Assembly: GCA_963791325.1 (NCBI GenBank)
Contig: CAWBRU010000007.1
Coordinates: forward strand, 62,001 to 126,000
Direction of reading: 5' to 3'
DNA length: 64,000 bases
Source of the DNA: JBEVJK01 sp963791325
GTDB taxonomy: Bacteria; Pseudomonadota; Alphaproteobacteria; Rhizobiales; Rhizobiaceae
This document shows, one piece after another, positions 38,983 through 46,680 of the stretch; positions within the stretch are counted from its first letter, which is position 1; each line of letters opens with the position of its first letter. A program made the translations under genes and the position numbers. The notes below the pieces were generated by a model, which was not told where the DNA came from, did not search any database, and saw only the letters and a list, made by a program, of their open reading frames with translations.

Positions 38983-39311
38983 GGCTCGTCCTCCTCCACC
39001 TGGCACACCAGGTAGCGCCCGCTTTCGTCCGGATCCTGCCGGGTCCGGATCAGGAAGGCGCGGTCGTTCTTGACCAGCCGCATCCCGGCGGCAATGTCGT
39101 CGCGGGCGCGCAGCGTCACGCGATGCGTCAGCCGCGTCAAGCGCTGGTCGGCCTCCACCAGGCTCTTGGCGGCGACCGGCTCGATCAGCCCGAACACCAC
39201 CGCGATCTCGCGCCAGACCAGTGCGTGGCCGCCGAGGCCGTCGGCCGGCTGGTCGGCCGCCTGCAGCGACAGCCTTTGTCGCAGCCGGCCGGGGTCGACA
39301 TAGAAGCGCAC
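38979..39311 (-). CDS. GTA g7 head-tail stopper (phage head closure protein)
   Basis: A 110-residue protein (RFYVDPGRLRQRLSLQAADQ, VWREIAVVFGLIEPVAAKSL, TRLTHRVTLRARDDIAAGMR) of the SPP1 gp16-like head closure family. GTG start 39311 lies 3 nt after the g6 stop. It seals the connector after DNA packaging. Confidence 0.88.
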   Translation of the reverse strand: MRFYVDPGRLRQRLSLQAADQPADGLGGHALVWREIAVVFGLIEPVAAKSLVEADQRLTRLTHRVTLRARDDIAAGMRLVKNDRAFLIRTRQDPDESGRYLVCQVEEDEP

Positions 39312-39313
39312 CG

Positions 39314-39895
39314 CTAGAGCCGCCGCAGCCGGAAGCGGGCCAGAAGCGGCGCCACGGCCGCCGCGACGCCTTGGGCGGCGTTGCGCGCCTCCGGATCGAA
39401 GGCGCGGCACTCGTACCAGCAGGCCGCCAGCACCAGCATTGCCTGCCTGACCAGCGCCGGCACCGCCCGACCGTCCGCGCCGTAGCCGGCGCGAAAGTCG
39501 ATGGCGATGCCGTTGAGGCCGGCGCTCGGCGGGGCCGGCCGGCCGAGCAGCCGCACCCGCGCCGGCCGCGACAGCGTGTCCGCCGCATAGCGGTCGGGCG
39601 CCAGAGCCTCGGAAGTGCCGTCCGCGCCGCCGACGGTGACGGCCAGCACCGCCCGCACCGGGTGGCGCGGCAGGCTCACCGTGCCGCCCGCCGGCCACCG
39701 GTCGAGCGTCAGCCGCAGCTCGCGCTCGATCAGGCAGAGCCCGGCCTCGGCCTCGACGAAGCTGCGGGCCGCGGCGAGCAACTCCAACAGCAGCGCCTCC
39801 TCCTCGGCATTGGCCGCCAGCCTGAGATGGGCGCGCAGTTCGGCGGCCGACAGCGGCTCGGCCGCCGGCGGCTTGAGTTCGGTCAGCGCGGCCAT
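39314..39895 (-). CDS. GTA g6 head-tail adaptor
   Basis: A 193-residue gp6-like connector protein (LSAAELRAHLRLAANAEEEA, LLAAARSFVEAEAGLCLIER, RQAMLVLAACWYECRAFDPE). It joins the portal to the tail. The ATG overlaps or abuts the g5 stop (TAGCCATGG). It is intact, although the capsid gene just upstream is split. Confidence 0.9.
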   Translation of the reverse strand: MAALTELKPPAAEPLSAAELRAHLRLAANAEEEALLLELLAAARSFVEAEAGLCLIERELRLTLDRWPAGGTVSLPRHPVRAVLAVTVGGADGTSEALAPDRYAADTLSRPARVRLLGRPAPPSAGLNGIAIDFRAGYGADGRAVPALVRQAMLVLAACWYECRAFDPEARNAAQGVAAAVAPLLARFRLRRL

Positions 39896-39897
39896 GG

Positions 39898-40173
39898 CTA
39901 GTTCGCCGCAAAGCGCACCAGCTTGATGGCGTCGAAGTCTTGAATCCCGCCGCCGACCCGCTTGGTGGTGTAGAACAGCACGTAAGGCTTGGCCGAATAG
40001 GGGTCGCGCAGCACCCTCACCCCGCTGCGGTCGACGACCAGGTAGCCGCGCTGGAAATCGCCGAAGGCGATCGGCGTCGTGCGGTCGCCGGCTTCCGGCA
40101 TCTCCTCGGCCTCGACCAGCGGAAAGCCGAGCAGCATCGCCCGCTGCACTGCGCCATTGATTTGATTGAACAA
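39898..40173 (-). pseudogene. GTA g5 major capsid protein, C-terminal fragment
   Basis: Encodes the last ~80 residues of an HK97-type capsid protein (RAMLLGFPLVEAEEMPEAGD, IAFGDFQRGYLVVDRSGVRV, FYTTKRVGGGIQDFDAIKLV). The frame opens at a TTG within the inserted element and crosses the 15-bp repeat at 40133-40147. The N-terminal part is 3.6 kb away at 43732-44750. If the element were removed across the repeat, the two parts would join in frame into a 417-residue protein. A translated fragment alone could not form a capsid. Confidence 0.9.
40133..40147. other. attL: 15-bp direct repeat at the left end of the integrated element
   Basis: AGCATCGCCCGCTGC, identical to 43732-43746. It lies in codons for the capsid residues QRAML. 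The two copies bound the interval in which composition drops and capsid homology is lost. Confidence 0.88.
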
Positions 40174-40301
40174 TTTCGCTGTTTGGCGTCTGTACCTTAC
40201 GATTTACCCACTGGCAGTGCTAGCCGCGCTGTACGCTGCGGCGTCTTGCTGCACTAGCTGTGCTGGCCAAATGCTACAAACCGCGCTGTACAAGCTGCAC
40301 T
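40143..40301. repeat. Short direct repeats next to attL
   Basis: GCTGCACT occurs at 40143, 40248 and 40294; CCGCGCTGTAC occurs at 40224 and 40281. They are within 160 bp of the core site and could be arm-type integrase or excisionase sites. Otherwise 40148-40372 holds no gene I can support. Confidence 0.45.
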
Positions 40302-40372
40302 GTGCTGATAACAGCGTGGTTTGCGTTGGTCCCACGCTGCGGAAGCGGCGGTTTAAGCTTGTACAAATCCGG

Positions 40373-41410
40373 CTATTCAATTGTAAACACATCCAACGTC
40401 CGCACTACCCGGCGCCCAACTTTTTTAGCCATGACGCGACAGTCGCCAATCAAGCTGTTAACTGACTTGAAGTCGCCGCCTATCATTTCAATCACTTGGT
40501 TAACAGTCGCACCGCCGTCGCGGCTTATCAAATGATACACAACCGCTTTGCGGCTAAGCCCGGGCGGCAAGTCAACTTTAGGGGCTTCAACTGTACGTAG
40601 TTCGGGCGGGTCATAAAGCGCAATTTCAAACCAGGGTATTTCGTCCGGCTGGTTGGGGTCGTCCTGTTCAATTGGGCCCGTAAGTGGCGTCAGCAGTTCG
40701 ACATCATGCACTTGGCGTATTTCGTTTGCCAGCACCCGGGCTCGGTTACTTTCAGTCCGTTCAATGCGCTTTACTTCATTGAAGCGTTCAGTTGGCAGCC
40801 ATTGCCGTACGGCTTTTCGCACCATTGCCCGCAGCGTGTCAGGGGGCACAGCGTCTAATTCAATGGCGAAATCATAACCCCACGTATGCCCGGCTTCACG
40901 TTTCGGTGTGCGCTTGCCAGCTTCAAATATGTCAGCTTGTTCAGCGGTAATGGCGCCAGCATAAAATTCAACGTCAAGCCCGTTTGGCTGGGCAAATTCA
41001 AGTAGCTTGCGGCAAACGTTGCGGGTATAGTCTCGTCCCGCCCTATCAAAGTCGCCAAAGTGTAGCACGACAAGCTTGTCACAATGCTTGTAATTTTCGA
41101 GGGCAACCCATGCAAACGTTTCGGACGTGTTGCCCTTGTATGAAATCAAGTCCACTTCATACCGTTCAGCTACGGGTGTTATCACGCCAACTAGCGCGTC
41201 CTTGTCAACCCATACACTTACCCGGGTAGTGCTGGCTTGCCACAAGCCCTTGGTGTAGCCCACACCAACGCTGTTCAAGTCCTGCTTAATTAGTTGTTCG
41301 GGCGTGTTAAACCCATGTTTATGGTTTTCGTAGCTGCGGCGGCTTAAGTCAACAACCAAACCGTAGTCCAAGCGCCCTTCGCGACGCAAGTTCAGTAGCT
41401 GAAGTCCCAC
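40373..41410 (-). CDS. Toprim-domain protein (TopoVI-A/Spo11-like fold), probably 5'-truncated
   Basis: A 345-residue protein. Residues ~62-140 carry a Toprim-type pattern: strand-loop VSVWVDKDALVGVITPVAER, then LVVLHFGDFDRAGRDYTRNV with the DxD-like motif. In related phage and plasmid proteins the first motif is usually WVEKDAL, so the conserved acidic residue here is Asp rather than Glu. The C-terminal part ends in a possible winged-helix (LSRKAVVYHLISRDGGATVN). The GTG at 41410 lacks a clear ribosome-binding site, and relatives have ~40 more N-terminal residues, so the 5' end seems lost at the junction near 41410-41510. Role unknown; DNA cleavage or topology is an inference. Confidence 0.6.
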   Translation of the reverse strand: MGLQLLNLRREGRLDYGLVVDLSRRSYENHKHGFNTPEQLIKQDLNSVGVGYTKGLWQASTTRVSVWVDKDALVGVITPVAERYEVDLISYKGNTSETFAWVALENYKHCDKLVVLHFGDFDRAGRDYTRNVCRKLLEFAQPNGLDVEFYAGAITAEQADIFEAGKRTPKREAGHTWGYDFAIELDAVPPDTLRAMVRKAVRQWLPTERFNEVKRIERTESNRARVLANEIRQVHDVELLTPLTGPIEQDDPNQPDEIPWFEIALYDPPELRTVEAPKVDLPPGLSRKAVVYHLISRDGGATVNQVIEMIGGDFKSVNSLIGDCRVMAKKVGRRVVRTLDVFTIE

Positions 41411-41506
41411 CTTGTTTACGTCGTCCGTGTCATCGTGCGGCTGCGAATTAGAGCCCGGGTTATTGAAGAGCGACTCCTCCCGGTGGTTAACGGCACTCGT
41501 CGGGGC

Positions 41507-41769
41507 TCAGAATTGCAGGATAATCGAGAAGCCGCTACCGTAACCCGGGTAATACCCGGGGTAGTAGCCCCGGCCATAGTAGGGGCGGTAAAAAGCCGGT
41601 AGTGGCCATAATACGGGCGGTAAGGACGATAGCCCCGGTAGTATGGCCGGTAGTATGGTCTATAGTAAGGTCGATAATAAGCGTATGGCCTGTGGTATGG
41701 CCTGTAATACGGTCTATAATAACCACCGCCGTGCCGCCAATACGCGAGCCAAGCACCCGTAGCGGCCAA
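41507..41769 (-). pseudogene. Tyr/Pro-Arg repeat protein, frameshifted remnant
   Basis: One frame reads WLAYWRHGGGYYRPYYRPYH with many YRPY units; the end in another frame reads GRGYYPGYYPGYGSGFSIIL followed by QF and a stop at 41507. Together they form a YRPY-rich protein ending FSIILQF, a pattern I associate with small exported proteins of this order. The frame changes near 41585-41595. The start is unclear; a Met lies at 41769. Function unknown. Confidence 0.5.
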
Positions 41770-41885
41770 AAGGGGCCCGTGTAGCGCGATCGCTGGGCGG
41801 CCCGTGTGCTAGGTCGGATCGTGTACAACCGTCGCTGTAGGCCGAGCGCTAGCGCGCAACCATCGGGACTTACTTTACCGTTGGG

Positions 41886-42392
41886 CTAACGACGATTGTT
41901 ATTCAGCTCGGTCATTGTTGCCCATTGTATGTTGCCGGGACAATAGTCGCCCCAAGGATCAATTCGATCAATTGTATATTTTCCTTCGGTAGGGTGCCGT
42001 GCGGGACGTTCACCAATTTCCTTTATTACATCATCGTGAAATGTTTTAAGGTCGTGCCAGGGCTCATAAAGTTCGACCGCTTCTTTACCGTACCATTTAT
42101 GGCGGTGATTTCGTCTATTATAGCATCGTTGTTTAATATTGCTGTGTATACGAGCCCAATAAGTACGCGTCAGTCCGTGCTTATAATGGTTATCTCTATT
42201 TAGGCAGCCACAACTTTTGATACCGCCACTACGAAGATTACCAGTAGCAACTTCCTTTTCGTTGCCACATTCGAAACGACATAGCCAAAAAACTTGTCCC
42301 TTGGTGCCGTCTCCTTTTATTTCCCGCCTACCACTATCCCGAATAACGGTTAGCCGTCCAAAAATTCGGCCGGTTAAGTCAACCTTTACCAT
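41886..42392 (-). CDS. HNH/AP2-like phage endonuclease
   Basis: A 168-residue protein of the family found free-standing in many phages. It has the N-terminal MVKVDLTGRIFGRLTVIRDS, a zinc-type cysteine set (LCRFECGNEKEVATGNLRSG then KSCGCLNRD), the middle WARIHSNIKQRCYNRRNHRH, and the HNH-like end YTIDRIDPWGDYCPGNIQWA ending NNNRR. The start at 42392 lies 5 nt after the integrase stop, so it is likely cotranslated with it. Related proteins behave as homing nucleases. Its base composition is the most AT-rich in the element. Confidence 0.75.
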   Translation of the reverse strand: MVKVDLTGRIFGRLTVIRDSGRREIKGDGTKGQVFWLCRFECGNEKEVATGNLRSGGIKSCGCLNRDNHYKHGLTRTYWARIHSNIKQRCYNRRNHRHKWYGKEAVELYEPWHDLKTFHDDVIKEIGERPARHPTEGKYTIDRIDPWGDYCPGNIQWATMTELNNNRR

Positions 42393-42396
42393 TGCC

Positions 42397-43590
42397 TTAT
42401 CCCACCAATCGCAACTGGGGCTTTTCACTGCAAAACGAAGCCCACGCCTCCATTAGCACGCGGCGCTTTTCCATTTGGCTTGTTCGCTTATAGGCCCGGG
42501 CTACAGCTGACGGAAGCTCATGTGCCAATGCTGACTCAATTGTTTCGTGGCTAGCTTCAGTCATATCGCTAGCCCAGCTACTAAAAGTGGCGCGGAAGCC
42601 ATGCACTGTGACGCCTGGTTGCAGTTTATGAAGCAGTTCAAGCATCGCGTCCTTGTTAATGGGCTTCCCCTCCCTAGTGCCAGGAAACACGTGATCACTG
42701 CCCACAAATTTCGGCAGCTCGACCAGCAACGCTATCGCCCGGGTGCTAAGTGGCACGGTATGCTGCCGGCGGGCTTTCATGCGCGCCGCTGGAATGGTCC
42801 ATGTGCCAACGCTGTCCGACACCAGCACGAATTCGTCCCACCGCGCGCCAAGCGCCTCGCTTGTGCGCACTGACGTCAGTATTGTGAATTCAAGCGCTGA
42901 TGCAGCAATGGTCCTATTCCGTCGTAACCGCTGCATGAAGTCCGGCACATGTTGGTAGTCCATCGCGGGGTGGTGCACTGCCCTATGGACTCGGGACGGC
43001 GGGGGCATGCTTTTCTTTAAACGGCCGGACCAGCTAGCAGGGTTTTTGCCAGTCAAGTGGTCGTCATTCGCATCCAGGATGCTTTCAACTAGTGCCCGTA
43101 ACCGGGTGCCAAGCGCTGCTTTGCCCACCTCCCGCAATGTGAAGATCATTAAGCGGACATCGTCCACCGTGATTTCGTTTATCAGCTTACCGTTAAATCC
43201 AACATGGCGCTTAAGCGCTCGTTCCAAGTTGGTGGTGTGCTTTGGCACCCATGAGCTGGCATGTGATTTTATATAATCAGCTGCACATTGCCCGAACGTT
43301 GGCACCGCCACCACTGCTGCCCGGGCATTGCGTTCGTCCAGGGGATCAATGCGTCGGGCTACTTGCTTACGGGCGACATCAGCCATGTCCCGCGCATCCT
43401 TGAGCGAAATGGTGGCTGCACTGCCTAAGCCCATCTCGCGCACCTTGCCCGTGCGTGGCGAAATGTAGCGGAACAGCCACGACTTCGCCTCGCTGCTTGT
43501 GACCTGCAGGATCAGTCCGCCCCCATCGCCATGACGCCCTATGCGTGCCTTGGCTACGCCAGTGGCTGACAGCTTGTTCAGCGTGCCCAT
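42397..43590 (-). CDS. P4-type tyrosine integrase
   Basis: A 397-residue site-specific recombinase. It has a DUF4102-like arm-binding N-terminus (KARIGRHGDGGGLILQVTSS), core-binding domain (FGQCAADYIKSHASSWVPKH) and catalytic domain with Arg in SVRTSEALGARWDEF, the HxxR box in VHGFRATFSSW, and a C-terminal HELPSAVARAYKR segment carrying the likely Tyr nucleophile. It sits ~140 bp inside attR, reading inward, as usual for integrative elements. Length is normal and the frame intact. Confidence 0.93.
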   Translation of the reverse strand: MGTLNKLSATGVAKARIGRHGDGGGLILQVTSSEAKSWLFRYISPRTGKVREMGLGSAATISLKDARDMADVARKQVARRIDPLDERNARAAVVAVPTFGQCAADYIKSHASSWVPKHTTNLERALKRHVGFNGKLINEITVDDVRLMIFTLREVGKAALGTRLRALVESILDANDDHLTGKNPASWSGRLKKSMPPPSRVHRAVHHPAMDYQHVPDFMQRLRRNRTIAASALEFTILTSVRTSEALGARWDEFVLVSDSVGTWTIPAARMKARRQHTVPLSTRAIALLVELPKFVGSDHVFPGTREGKPINKDAMLELLHKLQPGVTVHGFRATFSSWASDMTEASHETIESALAHELPSAVARAYKRTSQMEKRRVLMEAWASFCSEKPQLRLVG

Positions 43591-43668
43591 TTTTTCTTAC
43601 TCCCTACCTTACAGTTGACGCTGGTAGCAGCTACGACAGGTTGGAACAGCTTGCAAGGGCGATTTGCC

Positions 43669-43683
43669 ATAACTCGTTGTTAT
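43669..43683. promoter_or_regulatory. Small inverted repeat between integrase and attR
   Basis: ATAAC-TCGTT-GTTAT, upstream of the integrase gene. It could be an operator for integrase control or an arm site. Nearby GTTGGAACAG and GAGTTGGAAG are weak direct repeats. Confidence 0.35.
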
Positions 43684-43685
43684 CG

Positions 43686-44750
43686 CTAGCCAATCTGGAA
43701 CACCATGGACTGAGTTGGAAGTCCTTGAAGTAGCATCGCCCGCTGCCCGGCGGCTGCCGGCGGCTGCCACAAATAGTTGCCGTCGGCGTCCTTGAGCTTG
43801 CGGATCATCGCCTGGGTGCGCCGGTTCATCACCCAATGGGCGTTCTGGCGGTAGCCGGCTTTCAGCGTATAGACCGTGTCGATCAAGACGTCCGACGGGG
43901 CGCTCTCCGGCAAGGCGCCGGCGACCCCGGTGTTGAGCGCGCCGAGCTTGCCCCATTGCCAGTCGGCCTCGGCCACCGCCTCGTGGTCGAGAAAGCCGCG
44001 CGGCCGGTTGGAGCCGTCGCCGCTCACGAAGGCCGCGCCTTCCTGCTCGGCAAAGGCGGTCTCGACCTCGCCGGTGATCCACAGCTCGAGGTCGACGACG
44101 CTGTCCTCGAGCAGCGTCGCGGTGGCCGCCGGCATCGCATAGATCTCCATCGTCGGGAACTGCAGCTCGGTCAGTGAGGCGGTCGCCGTCTCCGGCCGGG
44201 TGGCGGTGTCGCCGATCCAGCCGACGGCCGGCCCGCTGGTCGCGAACGGCTTCTTCAGCACTGCGCCCGACACCTTGCGCACTGCGGCAATGCCGCGGAT
44301 CGGCGACAGCACGGCGAGCCGCCGGCCGATCTCCGCCTCGGTCTCGTCGGGCACCAGATAGCCGCCGTCCTGCGGCGAGCCGTAGGCCATCGCCTTGCCG
44401 TCGAGCGCCCGCAGCGCCTGCTCGTCGCCGCGCCGGACATAAGCCTCGAAGGCCTGTTTGTGTTCGCTCGGCTGCGGCTCGTCCGGGTCGCTGCCGGCCG
44501 CCGACAGCGGCGGGCGCAGGCGCTTGAGCGACAGCTGGTCGAGCGCCTTCTTGTGCTGGTCGAGCGCCGCGCCGATCCGCTCGACCCGCTCGGCGGTGAC
44601 GGCATCGGCGCTCATCCGCTTCTCGATCTCGCCGAGCCGCTGGTCATTGGCCTCCTTGAACGCCTCGAAGGCGCGCATGAAGTCGTCGAAGGCATGCGGC
44701 AGGTCGAACCGGCCGAGCGCCTTGGTTTCTGCAGCGTGGATGTCGTTCAT
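43686..44750 (-). pseudogene. GTA g5 major capsid protein, N-terminal fragment
   Basis: Starts MNDIHAAETKALGRFDLPHA with AAGGA upstream. Residues ~10-90 are helical and Lys/Glu-rich (scaffold-like delta region). The HK97 fold follows (YGSPQDGGYLVPDETEAEIG, ISG-type TLLEDSVVDLELWITGEVET, FVSGDGSNRPRGFLDHEAVA, YTLKAGYRQNAHWVMNRRTQ). About 339 residues are capsid-derived; after the 15-bp repeat the frame continues into element DNA (QGLPTQSMVFQIG) and stops. A capsid subunit lacking its C-terminal ~80 residues should not assemble. Confidence 0.92.
43732..43746. other. attR: 15-bp direct repeat at the right end of the element
   Basis: AGCATCGCCCGCTGC, identical to 40133-40147. The capsid frame reads through it into the element for ~15 more codons before a stop at 43686. 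Confidence 0.88.
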
Positions 44751-44801
44751 CGGCGAAAGTCCTTTCGGTTGCAGTTGAAGGTCATGGTTGCAAGGCGTCC
44801 C

Positions 44802-45712
44802 GGCGCCCGTAGCGCCAGCCTCGCCGGAGTCGTCCGTTGCGCCCACCTCGCCAGCCTGGTCCTCGGCGCCAGCCTCGCCGGCATCGTCATTGGCGCCGGC
44901 CTCGCCGGTGTCGTCACTTGCACCGGCCTCGCCGGGGTCGTCCGTTGCGCCGGCCCCGCCGGCTTTGTCTTTGGCGCCGGCCTCGCCGGCGTCCTTCCTG
45001 GGGCCAGCCTCGCCGGCATCGTTCTTGGCGCCGGCCCCGCCGGCTTTGTCCACTACGCTGACCCCGCCAGCCTGGCCCTTAGCGCCAGCCTCGCCGGTGT
45101 CGTCCCTTACGCCAGCCTCGCCGGTGTCGTCCCTTACGCCGACCCCGCCAGCCTGGTCCTCGGCGCCTGCCTCGCCGGCATCGTTCTTGGCACCGGCCCC
45201 GCCGGCTTCGTTCTTGGCATCGGCCCCGCGGCCTTGTCCCTTGCCCCCGCCTCTCCGGCTTTGTCCCTTGCGCCAGCCTCGCCGGTGTCGTCCCTTACGC
45301 CGGCCCCGCCGGTGTCGTCCCTTACGCCGACCCCGCCAGCCTGGTCCTCGGCGCCTGCCTCGCCGGCATCGTTCTTGGCACCGGCCCCGCCGGCTTCGTT
45401 CTTGGCACCGGCCCCGCCGGCCTTGTCCCTTGCCCCCGCCTCTCCGGCTTTGTCCGTTGCGCCGGCCTCGCCGAAGTCGTCCGTTGCGCCGGCCCCGCCG
45501 GCTTTGTCCGTTGCGCCGACCTCGCCGGCATCGTTCTTGGCACCGGCCCCGCTCGCCTTGTCCCTAGCGCCGGCCTCACCGGCTTTGTCTTTGACGCCGG
45601 CCCCACCGGCTTTGTCCTTTGCGCCGACCTCGCCGGCATCGTTCTTGGCACCGGCCCCGCTCGCCTTGTCCCTAGCGCCGGCCTCACCGGCTTTGTCTGG
45701 CCCCGGCCCCAC
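44802..45712 (-). repeat. 27-bp minisatellite, about 34 units, upstream of the capsid gene
   Basis: Units such as GTCCTCGGCGCCAGCCTCGC + CGGCATC repeat with variation. On the minus strand each unit encodes nine residues of the type A-x-D-x-A-G-E-A-G, giving an acidic Ala/Gly/Asp array. The unit near 45209-45234 is 26 bp long, which shifts the frame. Downstream of that unit the array frame runs with no stop straight into the capsid ORF. Confidence 0.9.
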
Positions 45713-45832
45713 CGGCGACCTGCCTTGCTGCTGTTTTGTCAGCAGTTGCTTCACTGACAGAGTCCGCAATCGGGAGCCCTGCCCCGGGCGGCGCCGTGAC
45801 CGGCGCGCCTCCTCGCGTTTCAACCATGTCAC
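45134..45832 (-). CDS. Repetitive Ala/Gly/Asp-rich ORF over the minisatellite
   Basis: GTG at 45832, or ATG 45827 in a neighbouring frame, follows AAGGAAAGC. The first ~45 residues (TWLKREEARRSRRRPGQGSR...) are basic and then the 9-residue repeats begin. It loses the repeat frame after the 26-bp unit near 45230. No family is recognised. It occupies the place where the GTA prohead protease gene (g4) is expected. Whether it is translated is unknown. Confidence 0.3.
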   Translation of the reverse strand: MTWLKREEARRSRRRPGQGSRLRTLSVKQLLTKQQQGRSPVGPGPDKAGEAGARDKASGAGAKNDAGEVGAKDKAGGAGVKDKAGEAGARDKASGAGAKNDAGEVGATDKAGGAGATDDFGEAGATDKAGEAGARDKAGGAGAKNEAGGAGAKNDAGEAGAEDQAGGVGVRDDTGGAGVRDDTGEAGARDKAGEAGARDKAAGPMPRTKPAGPVPRTMPARQAPRTRLAGSA

Positions 45833-45935
45833 GCTTTCCTTGTTCGACTGGCCCCAGGCGCATCACGGCCGGCGACGCGGCGCATCACTGCAAGAGGCCG
45901 GCATCTTTCACCTCACGTGTGCAGACGCATGCCGA

Positions 45936-46680
45936 GCCTGACGCCGCCCCGCTTTTGCAAGCCCATGCCAAACTTAGCGCTTCCTCCCGACCCCGACTTT
46001 GCCCACCCATACCAAGCTTGGCGCTTCCTCTCTCCCACCGGGTGGGGGAGAGGTGCCGAGCGAATGCGAGGCGAAGTGAGGGGCTTTTGGTGGCGCCTAC
46101 TCCTACTCCGGTTCGCTGACGCGAACCACCTCTCCCTCCAAGATGGGGAGAGGAAGGCGGTGCCGTCTGCCGAGTTGCAGATCGGCCCATGCCAAACTTA
46201 GCGCTTCCTCCCGACCCCGACTTTGCCCACCCATACCAAGCTTGGCGCTTCCTCTCTCCCACCCAGGTGGGGGAGAGGTGCCGAGCGAACGCGAGGCGGA
46301 GTGGGGGATCGGAGGTGCCCGCCCCCGCTCCGGTTCGCCCGCGCGAACCACCTCTCCCCCAAAAGTGGGGTGATCAAGGCGGTGCCGGCTGTTGAACTGC
46401 TGCGAATTGGCAAACCCTAGTCGAGCCCGGCGCTTCCCCCTCGTGGCTTTTTCGGGGCCAACCCAAGCTTAGCGCTTCCTCCCCGACCCGACTTGCCCAC
46501 CCATGCCGAGCTTGGCGCTTCCTCTCCCCCACCCAGGTGGGGGAGAGGTGCCGAGCGAACGCGAGGCGGAGTGGGGGGCGTCGGAGATGACCGCCCCCGC
46601 TCCGGTTCGCCCGCGCGAACCACCTCTCCCCCAAAAGTGGGGTGAGCAAGGCGGTGCCGGCTGTTGAACTGAGGTCATGT
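45936..46680. repeat. Cluster of ~200-bp units with CCTCTCCCCCACC palindromes
   Basis: Three to four imperfect units, each with AAGCTTGGCGCTTCCTCTC, a palindrome CCCACCCAGGTGGGGGAGAG and GTGCCGAGCGAACGCGAGGC, then a CTCCGGTTCGCCCGCGCGAA block and GCGGTGCCGGCTGTTGAACT. Copies centre near 46060, 46270 and 46540, with a partial unit at 47191-47290 and another at 4467. Nothing coding is supported in 45833-46680. Confidence 0.8.

Larger units (their letters stand above)
40148..43746 (-). mobile_element. 3.6-kb integrative element inserted in the GTA capsid gene
   Basis: The 3599-bp insert (one repeat copy included) is bounded by identical 15-bp repeats, has visibly lower GC than the flanks (roughly 50% against ~70%), and carries a tyrosine integrase at its right end. 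Other contents are an HNH/AP2-like endonuclease gene, a Tyr/Pro-rich broken gene and a Toprim gene, all leftward. No replication, capsid or transposase gene is visible. The integrase next to one end, precise core repeat and single host insertion fit site-specific integration. The host target is the g5 coding sequence rather than a tRNA gene. Confidence 0.9.

Noticed and set aside
40148..43746. Insertion sequence or transposon in the capsid gene
   Set aside because: There is no transposase and no terminal inverted repeat; the 15-bp core repeat and the tyrosine integrase fit site-specific integration.
40148..43746. Group I/II intron or intein in g5
   Set aside because: An HNH nuclease is present, but there are no intein splicing motifs, no reverse transcriptase, and a 15-bp target duplication with an integrase is unlike intron insertion.
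44788..45567. Plus-strand Ala/Ser/Pro-rich frame across the minisatellite, resembling a PE-PGRS or collagen-like protein
   Set aside because: Frames on both strands stay open because the 27-bp unit has no stop codon; there is no start signal or secretion signal on this strand.
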